A stretch of 64,000 nt of DNA. Source: Pectinophora gossypiella (Eukaryota; Arthropoda; Insecta; Lepidoptera; Gelechiidae). Below the pieces are notes generated by a model. It was not told where the DNA came from, ran no database searches, and saw only the letters and a program-made list of their open reading frames with translations. Position 1 is the first letter of the stretch. Every line of letters starts with the position of its first letter. This document shows, in pieces, positions 53,801 through 64,000 of this stretch. Made by a program: the position numbers and the translations under genes. The DNA is taken from contig NC_065424.1 of NCBI RefSeq assembly GCF_024362695.1, positions 7,938,786 to 8,002,785 of the forward strand. Direction: 5' to 3'.

Positions 53801-56800
53801 AAGTAAAACCGAGGGGGGTGAGGTAAAGGTTTACCTCTGGTGGGCAGCTGAGAGTTGCCGTTCTACACGTAGTATTATTTCTTATTCTATGGTCACTGGT
53901 CAATCGAATGCTATCCCAAGCCAAATCTACAAAATATCCCGACAAAAAAAAACTATTCTCGTCTACATGTCCATTCTTTAAAGAAACATAAGTTTTATTT
54001 CCTTTTAAAACAATGTACCGTGTTTGTTTATACAGACTATCTTTTTTAAATAACAAAGAGCTAATAATAAACATCTATTGTAATGTAACAGATTAGACAA
54101 TTGTTTATTTGCCAATGTTATGTTGTCTAATATTGTAACAAGTATTTAATAAGGATCTCTTCTGCGTATGTTTGTTGTTACCAGCGACCCGCCCGGCTTC
54201 GCACGGGTAATATTGGACTCGAGAGTTGATACACATACATAAACTCACGCCTATTTCCCACCGGGGTAAGCAGAGACTATAGAATTCCATTTGAGAGTCG
54301 ATAACATTAAAAATAAAATATTGTCCATACAAACTTGCACCCCGTATTTTTTTTACTGTGACACTATAGTAACGAAGGATATACGATCCTAACCACCCAT
54401 GGGCCTTATTTTTCAATCGCTCGATTAACTCTACCGTACCTAGTACCTTTCTAAAATATACCCGATGTAAAAACTCTTTAATAGTAAGGACACGGGCTGC
54501 TTCTCTGCCTAAAGGGTTCGGTAACAAACCTCTTATTACATTTTTGTGGCTTTCTACTGGCGGGAAGGTTCCCAAAGTAGGAACAGTGTCGGAAACCGCA
54601 TATCACTTTATATACCTGTCTCATCTTGCAAATAAAAAAGAAAAAAATAATAAATTATAAGTTTTGATGTCCTACGTGAAATGAGTAGGTATATGTTAGT
54701 TATAAATTATAGACTATCCACCTGACGTAACGATCAAGACACATGTATCCACGCAACCTTGACACTGCGTAAGTATTGGCAAACAGCCACACTTGGACGC
54801 CAGTAGCCGTAGTACGACATCCGCGACGCAACAGAAATCAGAATCATTTATTCAACGTATCTATCCTGGATAAACTTGTTGAAGGTCAATGTAACATTTT
54901 TGAATTTACACACCTACATGGTTCATCAAATCAAATTATTCTTTATTGCACATATACACGAAACATTTTAAAACACATTATAATTAATCCTAAGACTTTG
55001 CATCAAGATATTTGCAGCTATACTAATTGTCTCTGCCCATACCATTGGGAATTACGGGAGTTTATGTATGTTTTTTATTATGAGTAGTGTTAGTCGAAGC
55101 CCGCGATACATGTCGCGTCGCACCAGCCACACTACAGCTTACAACGTGCCTATATTATATGCCATGCTTCCGTATTGCTTTTGGCACGGGAGTTTTTCGA
55201 AATACTTTATTGAGATGTAGTCATTACGCGTTGATTGGTCGGTGCAATTAACGCCTGCGCAAGCACATATAATATTACTAGCGACCGCCTGTGATTTTTT
55301 CTGCATAACTTTGTTGTTACTAGCGCCCACTTCGCAAGGGTAATATTGTACTCTTGTCGGTGCAGCATTTTCCATGCTACTTTCTTGCTGCCCTCTGTCA
55401 GGTTCCAGGTTACAGTCCCTGTGACTTGCCCCTTCCGTCCTGCATTGCCGTACCGATGGCTCCCATCTTCGCCCCTGCAACCGTTGAGGTCTTCACCCGT
55501 ATCCCTGGGCAAGGGTTCTACGTTATACCCCGTTATTGTATAATGTTTTATAGACATAATAACACTATTTACTCTTTGCGGAAAATCCAATAAGGAGCCT
55601 TTGTGCCACGACCTACATCGGATGTTTCATTCAAAGACGGAAAATTGTGTTGCTATTTACTTTGAGGAAAGGAAACCACGATATTAATCACGAATATGCT
55701 GTCGCTTTTGTCAATAGCGAATTAAGGAAAGACTTGATATTATGTCGTGGCCAGATCTTAGAATTGATCATTTCATGATGTGCTCGATCATTTCATGAAA
55801 TGGTCATATTGGTCCTGTGAGAACACGTTAAGCCACTTAGTGAGTACATAATCGTTACATCAGTCACGTCAAACGGCCTCCGTGGTCCAGTGGTTGAGCG
55901 TTGGGCTCACGATCCGGAGGTCCTGGGTTCGAATCCCGGTGGGAACATATCACAAAAATCACTTTGTGATCCCTAGTTTGGTTAGGACATTACAAGCTGA
56001 TCACCTGATTGTCCGAAAGTGAGACGATACGTGCTTCGGAAGGCACGTTAAGCCGTTGGTCCCGGTTACTACTTACTGATGTAAGTGCGTAGTCGTTACA
56101 TGAGTCATGTCAGGGGTCGGGTCATCCACCACATAACCTACACAATAGCAGATATGGCTATTACGGATTCAAAAAGATGATGATGGTAAATAGTCATGGT
56201 GGCTTTTTGCAGGCGAGACGCGAAGGCGCGGTGCGGCGGGCCGCGCGGCTGCGCTGCGCCGGGCTCCGTCGGACTCGGACTGCTCCGGCGAGACCGCGTC
56301 CCTGTCAGCTGACAGCGCGGACCGCGTGCGGCCCGCGCCGCCGCCGCCCCGGCAGACCAAGACCCGCAGGTTGGTATATATGTTGGATTTGGGTTTGCGC
56401 AATTAAACAAATACGGTTCAAACACTTCTTTTATTTTTCTCCTCGTACAACATATGTTTGTCGCATGCACCCTGAGCGGTGGGCACGGATCGTCACACAT
56501 TGGGTGCCTCATGACGGATACAGGCGTCGTGGCAGACCTCGAAAGAGATGGCGTGACGAGTTGGACGCTTGCCGGAGGAACTGGCCGGAATACGCACAGG
56601 ACCGCGAAAAATGGAAAGAGGAAGGGGACGCCTTTGCCCAGCAGTGGGATCTTGTAGGCTAGATTAGACAACAATTCACATCACCATCGTTTACCTCTTA
56701 TCACTCCTTCTATCACTGTCTCACTCATTCACATTCCTTCACTCAATCTATCATTTGTCTATACATCCCTTCTATACTCTATACCTTCTGTACTACTCGT

Positions 56801-59800
56801 GTCACTCATCTACTTCTCACACAATCATCTCAACTCACCTAACCGCTGCGCGACGCAACTTCCAACATAACACCGTTGGATCGTCGATCCCTAGTCATAC
56901 TCCAATTTGTGGCTAGCAGGGTTCTAATGTACTATGCTCTGTTTGCTGTTCCTCGAAACAACCCGTGCTTACATCCTAGCCGCCAAACTACGTGCAGAAT
57001 TGACCAATCAGCTAGAAAGAAGGAAGATGCTCGGTCCATCTCTCTCGCGGGGAAAGGTCATTTTCAGCACATTCGTCATACATAAATTATACAAATATAA
57101 TTATGTGTGTTATATTCCAGCCGGCGGCGTGGCAGCGAGTGGGAAGTGCTAGAGGGTCTGAAGGACGGGCAGCGGTTTGAGCGCCGCCCGGAGGTGTTCA
57201 ACGGATACCTGCACAAGAAGCGCAAGTGGCCGCTCAAGGGATGGCACAAGGTAAGAAAGACAAAGAATGAAAGAAAAAAGTATTTAAATAATAAAATGGT
57301 GGATGTTTTAAAGAAGGATCAGGTCAAGAGTACTCTAAACCGGTGAGCGTGCATGAAGTCTTTAATGAGAGTGGAAGAAGTGGAAGTGAAAGAAAGAAAG
57401 AAACGTTTATTATAAAGGGACACCACAGTAACAAATACAAAACAAATATATAATTTAAAACACGGAGTAACACACAACTTACAATCAAACAAAAGACATA
57501 ATAAAAACAACATACACGAGAAATACAGATTGAGTGTATGGACTGGTCAACGATGGTGGTGGTGTCCTTTATAAAAGGGCCTCACTCAGCATAAGCCGCG
57601 GCGCGAGCCACGAAGTGGAAGAACTGGCGTGGCAAATATTGTGCAATGCCAGCAATATAACATACGGGTCAAATTTATAACCTTCTTTTCGTCGGTTTAT
57701 TCTTCCAGCGGTTCTTCGTAGTAGACGGCGGTATACTAGTGTATGCGCGGTCGCCGACCGACGTGGCCCGCGGCCGGCTGCATGGGTCTGTGGACGTGGG
57801 GCTGTCGGTCATCTCGGCCAAGGCGCGCCGCCGCCGCATCGACATCGACGCCGACGAGTTCATATACCACCTCCGCGCGAAGACCGCCGACGTCTTCCGC
57901 ACCTGGCTCAATGTTCTCAAGGCGCATCGGTGAGTGGGCATAGCATAAACGAAACGTCCTACTGCTAGGTACAATTTCTTCATTGCTACAGCATTTACTA
58001 CAGCAATGTGCATCTTAACGCTTGTGATTTAAAGCCTAGGTTAACTAACAACAAATAGACATAGTAAATTGCCATTTCCAGTAAATCTGCTGTTGGACAT
58101 AAGATGCCTGCAGACTGCAGGCTCTAAATCTCACTGGAAATTGAACTCGCGACCTCTGATTCAGCGGCCAAGGTACTAGACCAGACGTGGTATCTTGAAA
58201 ATGATTTATTTTTCCATTTCAGATTATACAGACAACACTTATTAACGTTCGGTGCGCGCGAATCGGTGCCCAAAATCCACGCTCCTCTCGACGACTTGCC
58301 TCAAACTGACACTTCTTCACGTAAGTATACCACATCTAAACTAAATTATAGACTCCAGGAGGCCTACTGTCCCCTAATACAAGCTACTGAGGCATTTGAA
58401 ACGCTGAAAAGAGATAGAATATAAACTTCGCATAAGTTGTTCTCGCTTACACAGTTTGACATTTTGCGAAAGCGGAATTTAAGGATGTGGTAGGCCTCTT
58501 CTTAGGCTAGAATCTAGATGTTTTAGGGATTTATTCCCCCCTGTCCATAGTGTGATCAGCATGCTTGATTTTTGATTGCAACTTTTTTGACTTTATAGTC
58601 ATTGAACTGTTTCATGGACTTTTTATCGAACGATAGTTTTAAAACCGCATAAACCGGGTCGTGCAAGTTTCAAATTGTACTTATTTTATCTTTTCCATTA
58701 TAAGCGTTCAGTTTAGTTACATTACAGAGCAGTAAATTATCCTATATCCTACTATATCCAGTGTTGCCAGGTGTGATAGCTAAAAAAGCAGAGTAGAGAA
58801 TAGTGGTTCTTAGAACGTCTTCTCATGGTAAACACCTGGCAACTCTCCCTATACATAAACATAAACAGCCTATATACCTCCCACTGCTGGGCACAGGCCT
58901 CCCCTCAATCAACCGGAGGGGGTACGGAGCATACTCCACCACGCTGCTCCAATACGGGTTGGTGGAGGTGCTTTTACGGCTAATAGCCGGGACCAACGGC
59001 TTAACGTGCCCTCCGAAGCACGGACTCTCCCTATATCCTAATCTTATCCTAACCCTTCCTTACCCCAAGGATCGACCAGCTCGAGCTCCGAAATTTCCAC
59101 CTCAGAGCTCTCAGGCGAAGAAGATATTGATATGTTCCTCAAAGAACCTGACTCCGATGTCACTCCGGTCTACTCCCAAAACATCGAGTGTCCCAACAAC
59201 TCTGGTAGCCTCTGGAACGCAAATGAGAGTCTCATACAAAACTGGCACAGCGACAGCTTGGAACATAACGAGCTGATTCCCCTAAGCTTCGAACCTTTGG
59301 AAGACTGTTTCGTATGTCTACAACCCACGATGCACCATAGTCTCTGCTCCATGCAATGCATGGCGAAGAGATACGAAAACGAATTTCTAACATTCAATAA
59401 ATCTGCATATGATTCTATAAATGTCACTGAAGCAGAAAAACAAGTTGACAGTACAGATTTAGAGAAAAATTCGCTTAAATATACAGAAACAGTGTCCCCT
59501 GCCTTCGACCATTCCGTCGACTACTACACTTCTTCTAAAGAAAAAAATATCACATCAGTGTACCCAGTTTTTACAGAAATGAATGATTTCTCCAGAATTA
59601 AAGTAGATGTCAACTCTAACCCGTATTTCGAGAAAAATATCAAACCGATGACCACTTTGTTTCTCTTCGGTCGGAAGAAAAAATTACCACGGTCAAACAG
59701 TCCGTTTTCGTTAATGAAAAGAAGCAAAAAGTCAACCAATCTTGTCAAATACAGAAATATCGCTGACGAACCGCCGCTAAAGAAACCATTGAGTAAAAGC

Positions 59801-62596
59801 ATGTTGTTGAACAAGTGTAAGGACAAAAAAGAATTTCCAGACAGGCGCAAAGTGAACAAGCAAGTGTCTGCTGACACTGAGATGGAAAACAAGTCGTTGC
59901 AAGACACGACAACTGCCTCGGAATTTGACAAAATTACCGAAAGGCTGATCACTTCTATATTCCACGCCCGATCTAACCTCCCGACTACCAGCCAATTCGA
60001 CAGCAAAACTTGTATCAATCAAATCGTTCAACAATTATACGACATCAAGTGGTCCAAAGTTGAAGTCAATCCCGCTAAAATACTGTTCAGATGTCTTTTA
60101 GAATACTGGCTAAAGAATTCTTCAATGGAAAATATAAGGAATGCAATCACTTGCGTCAAGTCGACAGATACGCGTTCTAACCAAAATTACACAGCAGATG
60201 AAAAATTGTCTTGTATTTTAGTACGAAACGTGAATAAACAGACGCAATTCAATGGGATCATTAATAACGCAACAGTAAGAATAGCAAGATCGCCAGATAA
60301 ACAGGCTAAGCGTCCTAGAAACATTCCATACAGTTATATGAAAGAGAGGCGCATTCAAGAACTGGAGAAGTTACTTAAGAACACTGTTTATACCTGTGAA
60401 ACTCTGTGCAACACTAAAAGTAAAGAAAAGGACATAGAGATTACTAAGAAACTTATTCATAACCTCGATCATCCGAAAGGTGCTAATTTAAATTCCCCTG
60501 ACGTGAGAGATAATTCAAATTCATCTACCGAATTCCCTGAAATACAAGATACTTTTAACCATTTGATCAGTGAGACGTCGATACCACCGAGTGTAGCGAA
60601 GGAATTCCTAGGAGCATATTTAGATGTGCTATTGAGCGACCATACCAATAATAGTACAAATAACACCTCCTCAAGTGACGACTCGAAACCATCCCAAGAA
60701 CTTCCAGTTTGCGAAGTATTAACTGAAGCTGTACAGAAAAAGGTATCGAAGGGTATTCTAACAGCTGACAAGAAAGAGTCAACAAGACCTAGGAACCAAA
60801 TAATAGACGTCGAACAAGATCCCGGACAAAAGTACCTCAAAGACGTTCTAGATAAAATCACCAGAATGTTCTCCAAAGTTAAAACAAGTCAAGACAAAGA
60901 TGTCCAGCCAGATGACACCAAAGTTGAAGGACCATACAAAGCTGATATACGCAGAACCGAATATCCAGTGAAGAATTTGATAACAGAAAATATTGAAGAA
61001 AATTCAGTTGTGATAGACCTAACTAAGTTTGATCTCGATCACATTTCCATGTTTCACGATCCAGCAGTCGAAGGAGTGATGTCGATTAACATAAAATTGA
61101 AAGAACGGCCGCCAAATTACCGTGAATCGAAACAGAAGAATCTTAATCTTAAGTTTTGTGAGGATAAGTCCAAACATCTAACGTGTCCGGACCGTTTCAA
61201 CCCCACTCACAGTTCCACGAGGAACTTTTATAGGAACGATATGGATCCACGGCTTAGTTTCAAAAATCCGTACATTGACTTCGATCCCAATATCCATAGA
61301 GATAAAATTGATCTAAAGCCGTATCTGAGCACCAGTGACGCGACTTCCAAAGCATACAGAATACTTTACGAAAGCCAACACTCGATAGATTCTAAGAAAT
61401 CGTTCGATTGTCAAGATGACGTGTCGTGTTATCTGTTGTCTAGTATAAAGAAGAACGTCCTCACGTCCCCGTTTACGTCGAAAAAAAAGGTGCGTGTAAG
61501 TGAATGTAACGGAATAATCATCAGTCCTCGAGAACAGACTAGTAGACCCGGCTCCGCGCGGCGCACAGAGCTGTCAGTCATAGAGAGAGCAGCACCAAGG
61601 ATCATAGATGAGAAGTTCATACTCTTACTATTAGAAAACCTCACTATGCTCTCGCAGAACATACCAGGGTTGCATAAAGACATCAGCGGCCTGTATACTA
61701 AGCTGAAGAAAAGACATGAAAGGGAAGTAAAGGTCTCTCCCAATGCAGGCCTTGGGTTACTGGGAAAGATCTACAACGATGACAATAAGCAAATTGGTGA
61801 CAGCGAAACACAATACGACATGACCATGTTCCCTGAAAAGCCATTGGCAATAAGATCTTTAACCGAAATTGGATTGAACACCAGTAAGAACTTTAAACCG
61901 ATCGATAAATGTACAAGCGGCATTATTATAAGAACTTCTATTTTGAAAGATATAGATGTACAAACCACAGACAAAGTTCCGAAGAAAAGGAAAAGATCGG
62001 TGAATTTCATTGACGCCGAAACGTCTACTAAGGAATTGGAAGTGAGCGGTTCAGATCATGACACGCTACCGGACAAAGGCAGTGTGTTGACCGTTGACAC
62101 GGCTGTTTCGAGCCCGAATTGGTTCCAGCTGATGTATACGAAAGACTGCGGGATAAGCACAGTTATAAAGTGTTTGTTGGACGATAAAGGGAGCACTCAC
62201 AACTTCCGAATTTGCAGTGAAGACGACAAACGGCCGCGGCAAAGGCCCAAGAATCCTGCGAACATGAGGCAGAGTTTGGACTTCAAGGGAAGTTGTCATG
62301 ATTTCCGAATTCGACCAAACAAGGAGGAAAAGTCGAAAGGCGAGCGGAAGCAGTGGTCAAAGGCAACTGAAGACATAAACTTCCAAGAGCCTTCCCAATC
62401 TCAGGCGGAGAAGAGATACAGTCCGCATATGAAGGAGAGAAAGATAAAGAGAGATTTCAATGTGTACCAGTTGTTTGTGAGTCGAAGGTTCCAACAATGT
62501 AACTCTGCGCGTATGTCGAGCTACGAGCGGGACAGAAGTGATGACATGAAGACCATCTATCGTTGTCACAGCAACCCTTCTTATTGTTCCGGTTAG
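50801..62596 (+). CDS. ORP3/6/7-type oxysterol-binding-protein-related gene: PH exons joined to a giant exon
   Basis: Exons: 50760-50861 (ATG 50801), 56213-56369, 57121-57250, 57709-57929, 58223-58320, 59070-62596. The coding parts total 4,194 nt (1,397 residues) without a break. The N-terminus is basic and Ala-rich. SEWEVLEGLKDGQRFERRPE precedes the PH domain (about residues 98-190): FNGYLHKKRKWPLKGWHK, RFFVVDGGILVYARSPTD, RGRLHGSVDVGLSVIS, DEFIYHLRAK, TWLNVLKAHRLYRQ. This matches the ORP3/6/7 subfamily, whose PH domain binds phosphoinositides and positions a sterol/lipid-transfer (ORD) domain at membrane contacts. No ORD is present. The last exon encodes about 1,175 residues that I do not recognise. 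They are Ser/Lys/Asp-rich, with NLTMLSQNIPGLHKDISGLY and a near-C-terminal repeat (KGSTHNFRI / KGSCHDFRI). The first exon's start is the best ATG, but the 5' end is uncertain. Confidence 0.8.
51000..51300 (+). repeat. LINE 3' UTR fragment in ORP intron 1
   Basis: GCCGCATCCGTCACACAATG and CAGCTCGGCTATGCCACCTG match the end of the 16.2-16.48 kb LINE block. The following 200 bp (to about 51280) are probably part of the same remnant but are not shared there. Confidence 0.45.
51805..51995 (-). mobile_element. RTE-like LINE C-terminal fragment, frameshifted
   Basis: On the minus strand, ARIVTHWVPHDGYRRRGK and RWRDDLDACRRDWPENAQDR are read before a frame change; CCCAGCAGTGGGATCTTGTA closes it. It matches the better copy at 56.44-56.66 kb. 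Confidence 0.7.
52105..52330 (-). repeat. GCCGCAGATGGCATTAACTA retroposon, reversed
   Basis: TCATTCATCGCTTATGGCTA through TTAATGCCATCTGCAGCAAA to AAGTCACGTCAAAAATG, in the same orientation as the 13.7-kb pair. Confidence 0.65.
52345..52665 (-). repeat. tRNA-derived SINE, complete but worn
   Basis: Minus strand: head CGGCCTCTGTGGTCCAGTAT, B box AGTTCGAATTCC, then ATCACAAAG-type body reversed to CTTCTTATCGTGTAGG at the end. Confidence 0.7.
52828..53335. repeat. Reversed MITE followed by a LINE/SINE tail
   Basis: 52828-53140 runs from TGGCCCCGATTCCTGCAGAC to ATGACAGGTATAACTTA, missing the last terminal bases. 53170-53335 is a plus-strand tail like that of the 48.5-kb SINE (TGTAACTATGTTACGTAATG, AATAAATATATTTTTGAGTT). 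Confidence 0.65.
53336..55868. other. ORP intron 1, mostly unassigned
   Basis: Contains a fragment of the retroposed-repeat family (54230-54300, ACATAAACTCACGCCTATTT) and one near 55030. A pair of similar blocks at 54180-54215 and 55320-55355 share CGGGTAATATTG- and GTAATATTGTACT-like sequence. Overlapping frames on both strands at 55139-55593 show no known domain. No exon was supported. Confidence 0.4.
55872..56155 (+). repeat. tRNA-derived SINE next to an ORP exon
   Basis: Head CGGCCTCCGTGGTCCAGTGG with B box GGTTCGAATCC, then the body to AACCTACACAATAGCAGA. It ends about 55 bp upstream of the 56213 exon. Confidence 0.8.
56440..56665 (+). mobile_element. RTE-like LINE C-terminal fragment
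   Basis: RMHPERWARIVTHWVPHDGY, RRRGRPRKRWRDELDACRRN, WPEYAQDREKWKEEGDAFAQ and QWDLVG-stop form the intact last 65 or so residues of the polyprotein. The fragment is 5'-truncated, 70 bp past the second ORP exon, and the 3' UTR is followed by CATCACCATCG. Confidence 0.85.
57390..57490. repeat. Reversed retroposon tail
   Basis: GAAAGAAAGAAACGTTTATT and GGACACCACAGTAACAAATA, as at 13.54 and 19.11 kb. Confidence 0.55.
58854..59023 (-). repeat. SINE tail with 12-bp duplication, just before an ORP splice acceptor
   Basis: ACTCTCCCTATA occurs at 58842-58853 and 59024-59035. On the minus strand the insert runs from GTGCTTCGGAGGGCACGTTA through GCCTGTGCCCAGCAGTGGGA to TATATAGGCTGTTTATG. It ends 34 bases upstream of the 3' exon (acceptor AG at 59068-59069). 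Confidence 0.9.
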
Positions 62597-63690
62597 CATG
62601 TTCCTCATTGATGCTCAATAGATAGTAGTCTGTAGTTAATATTATTTTTCCCTGAGACTTACATCCAATTCCTGTATCGGCGGATCAAAAAGCGCTCCCG
62701 CGAGAACTACTGCATACTTTGCTGATAATATGCTAAATTGATACGCAACCCCTTATCTATAAGACTATTTATATCTACAATCGAGTCCTTGTAAGTCTTA
62801 GTATAGACGGTTTCAGATACTATGATAGCTGAATCACGAATTATTACTCATACAAGCGTAGAGCTAATTAGGTAACGATTGTTTTAAACTTACGTTTTGT
62901 AAACTGAATGTAGATCTTCCATTTTAGATATTTCTTTGTTTTTGTTTTATTTAGCGATTCCTTGGCCATTCAATATACAAATATCAAGTATTTGTCGACC
63001 AATACAAATTAGAAATCATGTTTCCGTCTTCCCGTACAGTTAGCTATATTCATTAAGGTTATCACTACATTTTGTAGATCCAATTTTCAGAACATTGTCA
63101 CACGACAACTCACGACTTCGCAATGTGACGTATTTTAGTTAAGAGTCTGTAATACCTCGGTAGAAGACCCTTTCAGTTTGCCATTGGTACCCACCAAAGA
63201 TAACTTTCAGATAAACTTTTCTTCTGAAAAGTATCATTAGTTTTATTATCTGCGGTATTACATACTCTTAAACAGAAGTTCCTTGTTTTGTTTTAACAGA
63301 ATCTTCTTCTCTCGTGCGGACAGATATGTTAAATTACTTTTACAGCTAAAGTAATCGACATACTTATTCATTTAGTGCGGGTTGTGAGGTCGCTAACGGC
63401 CTTCACCAATGTTTACTTCGATACAGAGATACTTATTACGTATAACTCTTAATTTCATCAACCGCAAAAAAAGTTCTGCCGGCAAGCGTACGGTAGACCT
63501 TGCCGCTCCCGTATCTAACTATACAGTCACGAACGAAAGTGCCTCCCAGACACTGCTTAAATCGTCTTCAGTAGATATGATGATTTCTTTCAAAACATTC
63601 GCAAGACTATTGCCGAGAGCCCTCAGCGCCCCTATTTTTGATCGTGTACAAAACATGGAACTTCTCTTGGTATGGTAGTGTAAGCACATC
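62597..63690. other. Downstream of the giant exon; no gene supported
   Basis: AT-rich, with no close canonical AATAAA after the stop that I can assign. A plus-strand frame at 63409-63678 (ending NMELLLVW) contains LLKSSSVDMMISFKTFARLL but lacks clear splice sites and is left unassigned. Confidence 0.35.
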
Positions 63691-63699
63691 TGTCGACAG

Positions 63700-63792
63700 G
63701 GCTGGTTAGCCCGACGTCGCCGCCGCTGCGAGGCCCGCAAGCTGGCTTCGTCTCCGGCACGCCCGGGGGCCGCTTGGCTAGTTGGATCATTG
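63700..63792 (+). CDS. Possible exon (ORP-gene phase), tentative
   Basis: A GC-rich island in AT-rich DNA is bounded by an acceptor (GTCGACAG) and a donor (ATTG|GTATGT). It is open in the frame LVSPTSPPLRGPQAGF then VSGTPGGRLASWII. It needs two bases to complete its first codon, which is exactly what the exon ending at 58320 (one leftover base) supplies. Skipping the giant exon would therefore keep frame. The exon's identity is unverified. Confidence 0.35.
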
Positions 63793-64000
63793 GTATGTAT
63801 TGCCATCAATGGCAAAAAGAGTAGAAAAATAATATTGGAATTGTACACAACGGTGCTAAATTCTGTCAAATTTGCTTTGTTTTAATTTGACAGCTTTGAA
63901 AACATATTTCCTTTTTATTTCACTTTCGATAAGAAAGAGATAGAAGCTAGTTTTAGAACTGTGAAACTAGTTTAAAGTTAAGCCTCTTCAACATGTGTCA

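Noticed and set aside
56177..56662. Single 161-residue protein
   Set aside because: It is a chance fusion of an ORP exon read in another frame with a separate LINE C-terminal fragment.
63409..63678. 89-residue frame downstream of the ORP gene
   Set aside because: It contains a plausible peptide, but no splice sites, domain or start context can be supported.

Overview
The window reads as nuclear DNA of a moth or butterfly (Lepidoptera). It is AT-rich and its genes have many introns. Most of it is transposon-derived: tRNA-headed SINEs, 5'-truncated LINE tails, foldback MITEs with TA duplications, and Tc1, piggyBac-like and PIF/Harbinger DNA transposons. Nothing bacterial or viral was seen. Exon coordinates below come from GT/GC...AG boundaries and reading-frame continuity that I checked by hand; no transcript or database search was available.

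Layout. 0-3.8 kb: SINE and LINE debris. 3.85-5.48 kb: an apparently intact Tc1 (DD34E) transposon. 5.5-7.2 kb: a 5'-truncated LINE with its 3' tail. 7.5-8.2 kb: a small THAP-like gene on the minus strand. 8.5-15.7 kb: repeats, including an LTR-like promoter segment, a MITE pair and a complete SINE with target-site duplications. 15.7-20.3 kb: four exons of a secreted-type neutral lipase, with introns filled by MITEs, a LINE tail and a SINE that joins tRNA-like and 5S-rRNA-like parts. 21.4-25.8 kb: a second, nearly identical Tc1 copy, split by a 2.5-kb piggyBac-like element at TTAA and by a 226-bp retroposed repeat at its stop codon. 28.4-33.2 kb: a complete PIF/Harbinger transposon with both of its genes open. 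33.2-36.6 kb: a different element with inverted repeats of about 300 bp, carrying the C-terminal exon of a DDE transposase with a SWIM zinc finger. 37-50 kb: dense MITEs and SINEs, a perfect 64-bp-arm palindrome, a GC-rich inverted-repeat element and a 41-bp tandem array. 50.8-62.6 kb: an oxysterol-binding-protein-related gene of the ORP3/6/7 type. Its PH-domain exons splice in frame into a 3.5-kb open exon of unknown function. 62.6-64 kb: downstream sequence with one possible further exon.

The host genes are the lipase, the ORP-type gene and perhaps the THAP-like gene. The best self-contained system is the Harbinger element. It has a Myb/SANT-like DNA-binding partner (10 exons, 315 aa) and a HARBI1-type nuclease (6 exons, 358 aa) transcribed toward each other. 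The last Myb-like exon lies inside a nuclease intron, and three consecutive Myb-like introns use GC donors.
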